A DNA stretch of 44,018 nucleotides, taken from assembly GCA_013115145.1 (NCBI GenBank), contig JAAPAO010000276.1, positions 1-44,018 on the forward strand, given 5' to 3'. Every line of letters begins with the position of its first letter. Positions within the stretch are counted from its first letter, which is position 1. The notes under the pieces were generated by a model. It did no database searches and was not told where the DNA came from. It was given only the letters and a program-made list of their open reading frames with translations. The DNA is from Perkinsus chesapeaki (taxonomy: Eukaryota; Perkinsozoa; Perkinsida; Perkinsidae). Made by a program: the position numbers and the translations under genes. Positions 10,242 through 20,366 of the stretch are shown here, piece by piece.

Positions 10242-10431
10242 GACAGGTTACTTGGTGGTAAGAACAAGAGGTCTGAGAGAATCATTTCATTCTTTGATGT
10301 GATAATCTAGCCGCCACTGGTAGCATCGGATAACTTCTTAGCTCGCGTCATACTGGACTACTATCCACTCGATTAATTCACTCACTTCTTCGACACGTGC
10401 GATTACAGAAACATTTTCAGAAACGAACAAG

Positions 10432-12481
10432 TCATGCATGCATCTGAATGCTGGGAATCCCATCGATTGACAGCGGTGTATCACCTGCGTTCGTGTACTT
10501 GGCTGACGGGGAAAGCCACAGAATTATCGGGGACTCGGAGTTTTTTTGAGCTTACCGCTTCTCTCCGGAAGCAAAAAGTCGACGTAAATTCCACCGGAAA
10601 TGCCATCACCTACATTGACGCCTTCCACGTGCGAAGCCACAAAACTAAAGTAAAAAAGTGCGAACGCGATACTCTTATCAACAAGCATACCTCAACGACT
10701 TCGCAGAGAATTCAACCTGCGGGATCTTATCTCCAAGCAAAACAACGCCCGGCTGAGTTAGCCTTTTCATGGCCGTGTAAGTGTCAGCAAATGTCGGGAA
10801 CCTTACCGTACAAAAAACATTAATCTAATAAATCACCGCCAAACAGGAGGAGATGAGCGTAAATGATGTGCTAGACTGAAAGGGAAGCGGCGCAGTCTGG
10901 AAAGTTACGTACCTCAGGCAGAAGATACCATCGTTGAGTTGGTCCTGTACAAACCATCTAGTAGAAGTTAACGTCTCCACAGTGGCATCATTGTCGCTCT
11001 TCAGCGAGCCTTCCAGAGCTTCCAACTTTCGAACAGACTAAACGCATCAATCGAACCTATCCGCTATGATTTTGCGAGCCCACCTCCAATCTCAGTGCTT
11101 TATCCACGGAGATGGACGGATCCTGATGGATAGCAACTGTTGAAGCCGATTCGCAAGTGACCCTCAAATCCGTCAGGGGCGTCGGTGGCTTGGAGAGGTC
11201 AGCATCTGGTATCTGGAAAAATCAAAAAATGTAGAGTAATGAAACATGGAAGATACCTCAAAGATAGGTGCATTTCGAACTCGCATTTCCACTCGTGCGT
11301 CGGTGCCTTCTGTTATTATATTGCCGATTTTCTCCAATACCTCGGATAACATGTACCTGACAAATCCTGTGACGCCGTGACGCGGTGGAAGCAGACAACT
11401 TACTGCCAAGCCACTCTGGTAATCATTAGCGTCCTTTTGAAAATCGCCGGCTCTAGACGCATGACTCTGTTGGACACATCATCCGCGCTGGTACAAACCA
11501 CACCGAAGAGCCTCGTTACATTCGACCGGCATTGGAGGGCGGCCTTACGAGAGAAAAGTTCATGGGACCCGAGTAAACGGCAGCATTGCTTACCTGCTCA
11601 GTTTCGAACTCTATCAATGCGGTTATGCGTGATTCGAAAGAGGCGAAACTTTGTGAACTATCCGAAATGGAATCCGCGGTTGATGCGCGGCCGCTGAAGA
11701 TCTCCACGTCAACGATCCGACCGACCTGCATGAAAACGGCGTGAAGTGAAAGAGCGTGTAGGAAGGGGCCCGACATATCTCGTTCTTTGGATCGCAAAGC
11801 ACCATAATACTATGCTATTGCTTTATTCTTATACTGTAAATTTTCCCGAACACCTTCCGGGAAATCGGAAAATATTTTTCCGAAAAATATGGCAAAATCT
11901 TACGTTTCCGAGTGCATGAGCAATATCCTCTCGAGTGACGCCAAACGGAAGGTTTGTGGCGAAGACCATTCGTCTTTCTCGAGCTTGGATGTTATCTGGA
12001 TCAGACCCGATGAGGGATCCACTAAGGATATCAACTCGAACCTGAAATGACAAATGCCAAACAAATAGCCTACTGCAAACAAATCGCGAACAAGTAACGT
12101 CTCATTCTCTTTAAGCGGATTACTTTGGAGGTATTTCAAAACCGCACACTAACTGCTACTTCGACGAACCATCTCACGAAATGTGCTATTACGAGAATTT
12201 CTCATACAAGCTCTCCCATTTTAGGCAGAGTTTTTCCAACTTTTATTATCGCATGATTTGCTATTGAGACTGCAACGAAGGTGAAGTGTGAAGGGTGAGT
12301 CCGTTGCTAAGTAGCTCAGAAGTGTACTCACATCAGGGACTCTCTTGTCTCGTACTGCGGTTGCTCGAGGAGCTCTGAATGCCACTTGATCATCATGAAT
12401 AACTTCCTCGGTAGAATGAACTTCTTCCGTGTTGAGCACTACGATTGGCTGTTCACTAAATCTGATTAAAGACACCGGCAT
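10432..12481 (-). CDS. RNA-binding protein with one RRM domain
   Basis: Ten exons: 12332-12481, 11904-12041, 11594-11725, 11404-11543, 11257-11356, 11084-11212, 10913-11037, 10691-10801, 10556-10644, 10432-10502. They join in frame to 394 residues. An RNA recognition motif spans about residues 74-155: RNP2 is MVFATNLPF (75-83) and RNP1 lies around ITALIEFETE (129-138). A Ser-rich insert (about 107-126) lengthens the loop before RNP1. The C-terminal half has no domain I recognise. An earlier stop at 10833 is possible if the last introns are spliced differently. Substrate RNA unknown; ordinary members act in splicing, transport or translation. Confidence 0.75.
11872..11890. repeat. perfect palindrome inside an intron, 1-nt spacer
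   Basis: ATATTTTTC (11872-11880) and GAAAAATAT (11882-11890) flank C11881. It lies in intron 2 of the RRM gene, close to the donor site. A smaller 7-nt hairpin (CGGAAAA, 3-nt loop) overlaps its left side. Confidence 0.85.
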
Positions 12482-12781
12482 CTCGTCTGCGAATAACCCC
12501 CGATATAATCCACGGACTCCACGTGAAGACTGTAGAGGACAGTTCTAGCAGTGGACTATGAATAACGTCTGTATTTGAAGCACAGTTCAGCTGCTGCTGG
12601 AAGGTTTATAACGATGGCAATAACGGTGAGGATTATGAATTTATTGATTCATAGCGATCATGCTCACATAGGGCTCATTGCAACTGCGCTACAAGCGCCA
12701 ACGGTTACGAGAGGAGTAGCGGAATCCTTCGCTTACGTTCTCCTCTGCATTGGAACTGAACTAAGATCTTCCATAGTGTCC

Positions 12782-13721
12782 TCAAAGGTCCCTTTCTTTC
12801 CAGGATAATCCTCCGGTGATGCCGATTGCAATACCTGAAATATAGGTGGAATGAAATCGAAATGCATACACCAAACGATTAAAGGGCACATTAAGCGCAA
12901 AATGCTACTGTCGGAATATATGCCCTCTACGAATTTTGGCTAGAAAATATTGTTCTACGTTCTGGCGAAGAGAGCAGGCGCCTCGACAAGGTCGTGTTAG
13001 TAGATAAGCCGAGGTATCCTTACCGAAGATATGTCGCTTCTTCCTCGGCACTCCGCTAGAGCTCGCGCCACTGCATCGGCTGCATCTAGGTTGCTCGTCG
13101 CTAGGTAAAACTGAAAACAATAGAGAATAGGTCAACAGTATCACATGATGGACATTTAATTTCCTCTGGAGTCTTACAGCCTTCCTGACCGCCACCAGCA
13201 TCCTCCAGGCAGCAGCCGGTTGTTGATTTGCTTTCATTTCACTAGTTGTTTCCCATGCCTTGACTCTTTTCAACAACTCCTTCCGTGCTGTAGGGCCAGT
13301 CACACTCGGGTCCCAAACAATCTCCGACAGGTCCTGAAACCGTAAGTGGTAGAGTAAGAAAGTTGAAGAAAGGGAGAATCTCGTCAAACAGTCCAACGCA
13401 ATCGTGATCCACAGAGAATTGAGATGTCTCGACATCGACAATTCAGATTCACGCCATTCTGCCGGTAAGAACGAACAGAAACGAGCTGACCTGCCTTGGA
13501 AATGAACCTACCTGTAAGGCGGCGACGCTCTTGCATTCGCTGGTTCTCCGCATAGTTTTCGGATCCTGCCTCAACCAGTCTCCTTCAGGTAACTTCGACC
13601 ACGTCCTCGCATCAATATTCTTAGCGTGCTCTCGAGCTGCAATCGTAGTTGCCAACTGCCTTCTGACTGCTGCTGTGAGCGCTGGAAGGGATGTCTTAGT
13701 GAATGAGTGGAAGGGGATCAT
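12782..13721 (-). CDS. unknown 178-residue protein, possibly mitochondrial
   Basis: Five exons: 13512-13721, 13178-13333, 13024-13110, 12909-12939, 12782-12834, joined in frame. The start (MIPFHSFTKTSLPALTAAVRRQLATT) is rich in Arg, Ser and Thr and lacks early acidic residues, as in mitochondrial targeting sequences; that is an inference. The middle is alpha-helical and charged (ARKELLKRVKAWETTSEMKANQQPAAAW is split here only in words, residues about 83-110). The end SIAIGITGGLSWKERDL holds a short Gly-rich hydrophobic stretch. The last two exons are short and the join is less certain. Family not recognised. Confidence 0.6.
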
Positions 13722-13837
13722 CTTAGAAAATAGGAAATACTCGAATTCTGCTTTGATGCGTTTTTTATCAACCGTTCATCGTGGCTATTTCCCGAAAACA
13801 ACACAGTAAAGTGAAAAGCACAAATCTAATTTTATAT

Positions 13838-15254
13838 TCAACCCTTTCTAACGCCGAGTATGAAGCCGGCCATGAAACTGCCCGCGGCGATACCGGTGTT
13901 CTCGGTAAGGTAGTTGACAGCACGAACCACAGCCTGAAAGATTAGTATGCATGTGCTTGCATAGGTGGGAGAATTGAGGGGATTGCGAACAATTTTTGCG
14001 TCCTATAAGATTAGAGTGTATTTCTCGCGACGATGGGAAAATTGTGCAGTTAAGCTGAGCAAAGCCAACGGACATTCTCAACACGGTTACCCCGCCATTT
14101 TAAAAAGAGTACGACAAAGGGTAGTTATCGAGGGAGAATAACCGAGAGCAGGTACCAAAGCGTGACATAGTCCCTTGCGAGTGCAAGCAGAAAGCCGAAA
14201 GGCGCGCTTAGAAATCTTCTGTAGCATGATTCGACACAAGAGCTATATGCTTCCCATGCGCTCACCTCTCGAGCATCCACTTCCGTAACCTCGCCGTCAC
14301 CATCCATGTCGAGGCCTTTCATCACATCACGTTGGACCTACAGAATCACATTAGTGGATCCAAGGTGAGCGGAATTGAGCAATTGAAACGGAATCTTAGC
14401 GAAAACGAACGGGAGTAATGCGAGATTCCACCACTGATGATGCGAGGATCCTAAAGCGCTTCCGCTCTGAGTGCCCTGGAAATATTTCGCCCACACGAGT
14501 ATACCGATGAATTGGGGAATCGCTGAAAAGGACCTACAGCATCCCAATTGACATTAACATATCCGGCTTGAGCGGCTGCTTGAAAAGTAACAAATACGAC
14601 ACCAAAAGTGACCGCTGCTGCCTTACCAACCTGAATGTGAAACATGTGAAGTAGAAACACGGTAGACTTAAGCCAAGGTTCTTCCAGTAAATTGGGGTAA
14701 TAGCCGGCACACAGAAGTATCTTTATCACATTTGCTCACGCCGAAGATCAATACTATATGTGGAAGTATAAGGATCACATGCTGCATGAAGATGGCCAAT
14801 AAAATATCACTTGACTTACCTTCTTGAGGAAGAAGCCACTGCAAAATCCAGATATCATACCGAAGCTCAGTGGCTCCGCAACCTCACCAAGGTTCGTATC
14901 AGAAATAACCTGAGGAAAGCAGTACTAACTACGGAAGGTTTGGGTAGTTCGTCGCTGACTAACATAAGAGAGTGACCTAGAAACCCCCGAAATCGATGAC
15001 TGTTCTACAGCGTAGTTCTTGGAAGGTATATTATCCACTTCCACGCCATGATTTTTTTGATGATACGTAAGGGCATGCACCGCACCGACCTGAGATAGGT
15101 TCCTGTGTTCTCGCTTTGGAGGGTCCATGAACTTCTCCTCAGCCCAACAAACATTAGGTCGCAGGCAGGAACCGGCCATTATTGAGGCCCCTGCGAAGCC
15201 AGCAAATCGACGTAAGTTACTCGGTCGGAAGAAACAGCGTGCAAAAGTGGACAT
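13838..15254 (-). CDS. FUN14-domain protein with an EF-hand-like loop
   Basis: Mitochondrial outer-membrane type protein; metazoan FUNDC1 is a mitophagy receptor, but that role is not implied here. Exons 15090-15254, 14820-14909, 14538-14630, 14266-14337, 13838-13933 give 171 residues. The N-terminus (MSTFARCFFRPSNLRRFAGFAG) looks like a mitochondrial presequence. The FUN14 core is PLSFGMISGFCSGFFLKKVGKAAA, then VTFGVVFVTFQAAAQAGYVNVNW, with a final membrane segment GIAAGSFMAGFILG. Between them, residues 126-137 read DMDGDGEVTEVD, a canonical calcium-binding EF-hand loop pattern. All exon joins are phase 0. Confidence 0.85.
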
Positions 15255-15474
15255 TATCGATTAAACTTGGCATTGTATATTTGAGCTTCTAATTCTAAAG
15301 ACCCACTGAAGGCATCCCGCTCATGGAGTCGCACAAGCAGATAACACAGCGCTGTGGAAGAAGCGAAACGAAAGTGGATTTTCCATGTGGCGGCGAATAA
15401 TGATTCGAAAAGAATAGCGGCCGAACCATCGACAGGCCCTCACGGCTGACAACACAACGAGCGGTGCGCGTATA

Positions 15475-15491
15475 AGTTGTACGGTACAACT
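15475..15491. repeat. perfect inverted repeat, 8-nt arms, 1-nt spacer
   Basis: AGTTGTAC (15475-15482) and GTACAACT (15484-15491) flank G15483. Confidence 0.8.
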
Positions 15492-15558
15492 CCTTTGTTG
15501 GGAGAGTTCGCAATGTGCCCACATTTATGGCTGAGAAGAAGTGCTCCCTAATGTTGGA

Positions 15559-15575
15559 CGTTCCAACTTGGAACG
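15559..15575. repeat. perfect inverted repeat, 8-nt arms, 1-nt spacer
   Basis: CGTTCCAA (15559-15566) and TTGGAACG (15568-15575) flank C15567. It is 67 nt from the 15475 element and unrelated to it in sequence. Confidence 0.8.
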
Positions 15576-15663
15576 GTCTGATCCTACAGTTATGAGAGTG
15601 TAACTGACATGGTCACGTCAGCTAAGGTAGACTAGTGGCGGGAGAATCTGAAGTAAAAGAAGT

Positions 15664-15879
15664 TTAAGCTCCAGGCACCCTGAGGATGTCATAGTAGTTC
15701 GAGTAAATTCCGAACCCAATCATCACCGTTGATAATGCCTTATATCGTACTGTGCGATTCGATTTTAGATCTCCCAACAAAAAATACAGCCAGCCGAAAA
15801 GCCATGCTAGAGGCATCAAGCTCCTCTTGGCCTGCCGGAGCCAAATATAGCTAACGAACTCAATAGGTAAAGTAGTCAT
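15664..15879 (-). CDS. small membrane protein, unknown
   Basis: Uninterrupted 71-residue frame from ATG to TAA. Two hydrophobic segments can be seen, about residues 21-36 (LMPLAWLFGWLYFLLG) and 48-60 (LSTVMIGFGIYSN), separated by a basic loop (DLKSNRTVRYK). The small size and twin-helix layout fit small mitochondrial inner-membrane or ER proteins, but I do not recognise the family. It lies 409 nt upstream of the FUN14 gene on the same strand. Confidence 0.5.
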   Translation of the reverse strand: MTTLPIEFVSYIWLRQAKRSLMPLAWLFGWLYFLLGDLKSNRTVRYKALSTVMIGFGIYSNYYDILRVPGA

Positions 15880-16671
15880 AGTGGTAGAAATGCCTCAAAC
15901 ATACCGCACCTAACGTACGGTACCTCACTACTATGCTATTAATAAACCTCCTTGCCCATTAACTTGGATTTGATTTGCTTCGGATTACCCTAATCGGGTG
16001 TTCCGGCTTCGGCGAGGTCGACCCTCTTCATTAGCGGGCACGTAGCTCTATGCTAATATACAAAACGGTTCTTTTTCGAGCTACTAACTGTTTGCCTCTA
16101 GCGTCGTTTTGCGGCATAACAGTTATGTCAGCTCTCAGCATGTGTACCCAGCAGTATAACCGGACGCTAGGTCATCTGATTATGTAGGCCACGTGAGGTT
16201 CTGCGTCAACCCGTAAGGACTGATCCTTCCGTAGACCTGTGTGAAGGCACTCGTGAATGCTTCGGCAGCGTCGGCGACCAATACCTGGGGCTTGAACTAT
16301 ATTTATTGCCTCGGATCCATAAACGCACGCTTCACAGTACTGCTTTCACTACTGCGCTACTCTCTCCCACACTGAAGCCAATAGCCATGAGTCGGAAGCG
16401 CGCCGGAGGATCGAGACTGCCAAGCACTACCACGGGGATGCCCGCCCATGTGAGCTTGTAGGTGAAGTCCCAAGCAATACGTCGTAGGCCCCATCGTGAT
16501 AGTGACTAGCAGATAGTCGTGAGCGAAAAAATGCGAGGAGCTGCCCATATTCGGAATGTGATATTGCAGAGACTCCCGCTGATCTTTCTTGGCGACTGAC
16601 TCAGTCGAACTGAGGCTCCCCACGCTCAGCTTGGAACGTTGAACTCCAAGCTCCCCAAGAGCTGTATTTTC

Positions 16672-16686
16672 GAATAACAGTTATTC
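16672..16686. repeat. perfect inverted repeat, 7-nt arms, 1-nt spacer
   Basis: GAATAAC (16672-16678) and GTTATTC (16680-16686) flank A16679. Confidence 0.65.
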
Positions 16687-17150
16687 AACAACTAGCGCGG
16701 TGTTTAAAGCGGCATTTATGCGAACCCTGGCATTGCCAGTGGCATTTGCTGAGACGATTCTGTCCCATCCTCCGCCACTGCAGCCGTAAGTGACTGCCTG
16801 TTATGCTGTTCGAGGATGCCTCGACGAGAAACTGGTGGACAGCGGCGGTCACTCTCTGCCTGTTATCTCAGGCTGCGTGGATGGCCCAAGGAAGGAATGC
16901 CGTACGACGTGCCATACGAGGGTGCCATGCATGTTAGGCCGGCGAAAAGCCCAAACCCCGCGACCCAAGTATTATAACGGACCCCGCTACGGGGAGGGGA
17001 GGTGAATAATAGCCTCATAATTGCATCGCGATAATCTCTAGGCCATCATCCCAGAAGAGACCTTGGCTCCTTGGTTCCCGGTTCTCAATGGCTTCTGAGA
17101 TGCCTGCTAATTGTGTTATAGTCTATAGCCTGTAGACAGCAATGATATCC

Positions 17151-17167
17151 AGTGACTGTCAGTCACT
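17151..17167. repeat. perfect inverted repeat, 8-nt arms, 1-nt spacer
   Basis: AGTGACTG (17151-17158) and CAGTCACT (17160-17167) flank T17159. Confidence 0.8.
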
Positions 17168-17267
17168 AAACTCAAGCTGAGATACCACATAAAATTTCGG
17201 CCAATTTCGGCCGAAACCGTGCCTCTGATGAAGAGTGTCATTGTTTAATTAACCCATCAGCGATCAT

Positions 17268-17288
17268 CCAGCAGTGCTGGGCCAGCAC
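17268..17288. repeat. overlapping palindromes with a shared arm
   Basis: CCAGCA/TGCTGG around G17274 (17268-17280) overlaps GTGCTGG/CCAGCAC around G17281 (17274-17288). A related one, TGCTGG/CCAGCA around A17385 (17379-17391), lies 90 nt on. These three share the word TGCTGG, the only case where neighbouring elements look related in sequence. Confidence 0.7.
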
Positions 17289-17644
17289 CACCCACAGGTT
17301 GACTCACGGTTATTCCTACACCGTCCGCCGTCATTATCTTTCAGTAGGCTTGACAAACTTCGACATTATCATCAGAGCTGCTGGACCAGCATAGCCTTAC
17401 AGTGCAGGGAAGTGCTCGGTACGAGGACGTCGTATCTGTGCGGCAAGAAAATATATCTGATAGGTCGTCGACTTCTCTGATGCGAACTCGTTAAGACGAA
17501 TTCAGACCGACCCATCTGACAGATCCAACCCCACGGTGGCAGGCTTGATTGGTTTCTGAGGCCCATCAAAAGCATACCAGAAGCCTGACTGATTGTAAAC
17601 CAACAATACAACACTGCGGAGCAGAGAAACGGGAATCCACATTT

Positions 17645-19853
17645 TCATGTTGACGGCTTCTTTCTTACACTAGTAGTCCTCGTCTTGAGTATCCAATCTT
17701 TATCTCCTCCCGATTTGTGGCGAGCTGCGTTACTTTTCCTCTTGTACTCGCAATAGGTGTCAATGTCATCCATTGAAATGGGTTCTGAAACAAGCAGCAT
17801 GATACTATTAGCAGTCATGAAATACGCCATCGAATGGAACGGACAATGAAGCACGCTAGTAGTGTTGTTTTTAAACTCTCCTCTGATTGCCCTCTGAACT
17901 CACCATCACAGTTGAGGAACTGCCCACCAACTCCAGGCGGCCAAAAAGAACCAGGCAATGTTCGGAACAGAACTGGTATCGATATCCGTCTCGAACTTGT
18001 TGGTCCCCGAATAGATCGATGTGCCTGAGAGCCGAAATGTGACGACAAATCGCACTTTAGTATGTAAGTTGCATAATGTAACACACGAACAACTAAACTG
18101 TGGAATTTTTTGGGGAACACTGTTCCCGGAACAGTTTTCCACTTTGCCAGCAACTAGTGAATCACGCATGAAAAATAGTACTATAGTGCGATAGTAGTAT
18201 AGTAATATATATATGCTATAGTAAACCGCTCGGAGACTGAGTCAAGCCCTCCATATTACAGCTGCAGGAATGGCGTCATTTGTAACAATTGACATGAAGT
18301 CACCTGGAAAGACCACGACGGTTTTACCGTCAGCTATAAAACGATCCACAGGCTCCCACTGGTGATTCTGCGGACTCAGAATCTCGAGCCCGGGCGATGC
18401 GCAGCTTTCTGATCTCGCTGCCACCACCTGATGAAACGACAGGGACGCTTAGTTTGTCAAGCCTCAACTTAGTTTGGTTCTCACAGCGATAGCCTCGCAC
18501 CAGAAGAGACTCAGATGAGGCATGAGCCTCATGATGAGGCCCTCACCTGGAGAATTCCATGCTACAATTGTCAAGATATGACTGTTAGAACTGTTATGAA
18601 GGGATGATAGTTCATCGGCACTTACCGTAAAAAAGCTAGTATCAGTGTGCGGCTCAAACCCTCCACTTGTGTAGCTACAAAGTCTGACTGTTGATTTTGA
18701 TATTTGATTACCCACAGGCGGGAATAAATCAACGCAGCCCTCAAGTGCCCCAGAACCTACTCAAAGAGAGACAGAACGTGATGGTCTAGTAATCACTGTT
18801 CACTTCCATCTCAGAAATGCACCAAAAGCACAAGAAACGCTGTCACTCACGATAAGCTTACCACCAAGCGAACGGGCGATACATGCACACAAAGCTTTTG
18901 CTATGTTAGCGGCATGCATAATATGGGCCACCAACGGCGCTTTGAACCCTCCATGATTGAAGCCTTCTGGGATGAAGGATACACTGGATTGGTCACGAAT
19001 TGCGTGGAGATCGACAAACTCTCCACAGCCTCGGCGAGAATATCTGAGTTGAACGATGACAAAGCCAGCAAGTTCCGACACACAACTTTTGCTCCAAGAG
19101 ATGATGAGAGCACCGACCTCTAGGAGATATAACATGTCTACAACGCGACTAACAGATTCTACCATCAAATATCACTCATTTAAGGTACACACATCCACAA
19201 GAAGTGCATAAGCTATTAGCCTAGCTAAGCTAGCATTTAGCAGCTTTTAGGTTGAACATCTCGCGACAGCGAGATTATTGTAGGGCCGTGGGTCATTCAA
19301 TTACGTTATAGAAAAGTCAAGAGACATTTAAGTGAAGGGAGTCGATAAACATCAAATGCTTTCCTCCTTCACTGGTGCCAGGCCAAACCTAATCACTGAA
19401 CCTTTTACTTTATCCTGCTCCTCTTCAGAAAGCTGCGTCGGGTTACCATTACTCGAAATTCGATCCATGAACCCTCATGAGTTATAAAGCACAACTCGCC
19501 GAGTGCTCGCGACAATCTCCCAAGTCACCCCACAGGACGGCCCTGAGCCTTCCTCATCGTCGCTCCTCCAGCTATCTTCATTTTTTCCTCCTCATCGCGA
19601 TCGAAGTAATTTGACGTGGCTCCAAGAAGGGTTTTAAGCAGCCGACTAGATTCGTGGCGAACGAGAACGAATCCGCGTAACTGCAAAAATTATAAAACAT
19701 GTTCCCCTGGGGGGAGCAGAAAGTTACCTTCAATTCCGTCACGACCAAACCGTCCACATCGGTAACACCGTCAAGAGCCATTAGCTCGGACTCGTCATCA
19801 TACGTAAACACCAGAGGAGACCTGTCTCGTAGCGGAGGAATCATAGTGACCAA
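17645..19853 (-). CDS. 2-oxoglutarate/Fe(II)-dependent oxygenase
   Basis: Soluble oxygenase of the isopenicillin-N-synthase-like superfamily; such enzymes couple 2-oxoglutarate decarboxylation to oxidation of a small molecule. Exons: 19728-19853, 19539-19680, 19389-19473, 18847-19043, 18547-18756, 18260-18417, 17904-18024, 17645-17784, joined in frame to 392 residues. Iron ligands are visible as H-x-D in GGFEPHTDTSFF and the distal His in AAAHRSIRG. The 2-oxoglutarate-binding R-x-S is in SSRRISIP. The N-terminal helix segment FVLVRHESSRLLKTLL and the YSRRGCGEFVDLH motif fit the family. The donor of exon 2 (GTCCTG) and of exon 3 (GTTTGG) are weak, so those two joins are the least sure. Substrate cannot be read from sequence. 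Confidence 0.8.
18526..18540. repeat. perfect palindrome inside an intron, 1-nt spacer
   Basis: GCCTCAT (18526-18532) and ATGAGGC (18534-18540) flank G18533. It lies just inside the donor of intron 5 of the oxygenase gene. ATGAGGC also occurs at 18514-18520, so an alternative hairpin with a 5-nt gap can form. Confidence 0.65.
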
Positions 19854-20366
19854 TTCGAAACCATTGACTATTCACTGGAGGTCAACAGTTGAATGGTTAA
19901 CCGATCAATCCTGTTCGAGGTTCTGCTATGTAATCGGTGGCCCTTCACCACCGATCGGTTTGCTTCCCCTAAATACTCCCCAGTTTTCCGGTGGCAGGCC
20001 ATGATGAGCCATAACTCGTGGCCATCGAGTTGATGGCAGCAATGATGCCATCCTAGGCCAAAGCAATGGAAAAGACGCGTAGAGATAGAGGTGTGGAAAG
20101 TCATGTGGAAGTTTGCAAAGTCTCCAAAACAACTTGTCTTATTTTAGAGTTTTAGAAATTTCTTGTTGCTTTATTCTCTCTCTACCGTCTTTTGTATTCT
20201 GCTACACACCAGTCAAGGCGTGAGTGAGGTAGCCGAGCTCCGCGCTAAAATGTTAAGGCTAACAAGTTGCCTCATTAGTGACCTCATAGGCTCCACTGAA
20301 CACCACGGCAAAGCCATCTACTTTCCATTGATCCCACAACTCAACCAATATCCACAGGAAACAACG
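19854..20366. other. intergenic between oxygenase and CWC27 genes
   Basis: No exon seen. A hairpin at 19929-19955 has 8-nt arms (ATCGGTGG/CCACCGAT, 7-nt loop), and another near 20022-20038 pairs GCCATCGA with TTGATGGC around one G with one mismatch. A pyrimidine-rich stretch lies at 20155-20200. Confidence 0.45.

Larger units (their letters stand above)
15255..15663. other. intergenic, two palindromes
   Basis: No convincing exon. It holds two perfect 8-nt-arm, one-nucleotide-spacer inverted repeats (15475-15491 and 15559-15575) and should contain the promoter of the FUN14 gene. Confidence 0.5.
15880..17644. other. intergenic region with several palindromes
   Basis: No exon I can support on either strand. 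Inverted repeats occur at 16632-16656 (8-nt arms, 9-nt loop), 16672-16686, 16727-16739, 17151-17167, 17268-17288 and 17379-17391, mostly with one-nucleotide spacers. A looser hairpin near 16088-16136 has ends AACTGTTTGCC and GGCATAACAGTT. Confidence 0.5.

Noticed and set aside
10833-10875. Short last exon ending the RRM gene at 10833
   Set aside because: An alternative splice keeps the frame through three further conserved-looking exons to 10432, with good donor and acceptor signals at each.
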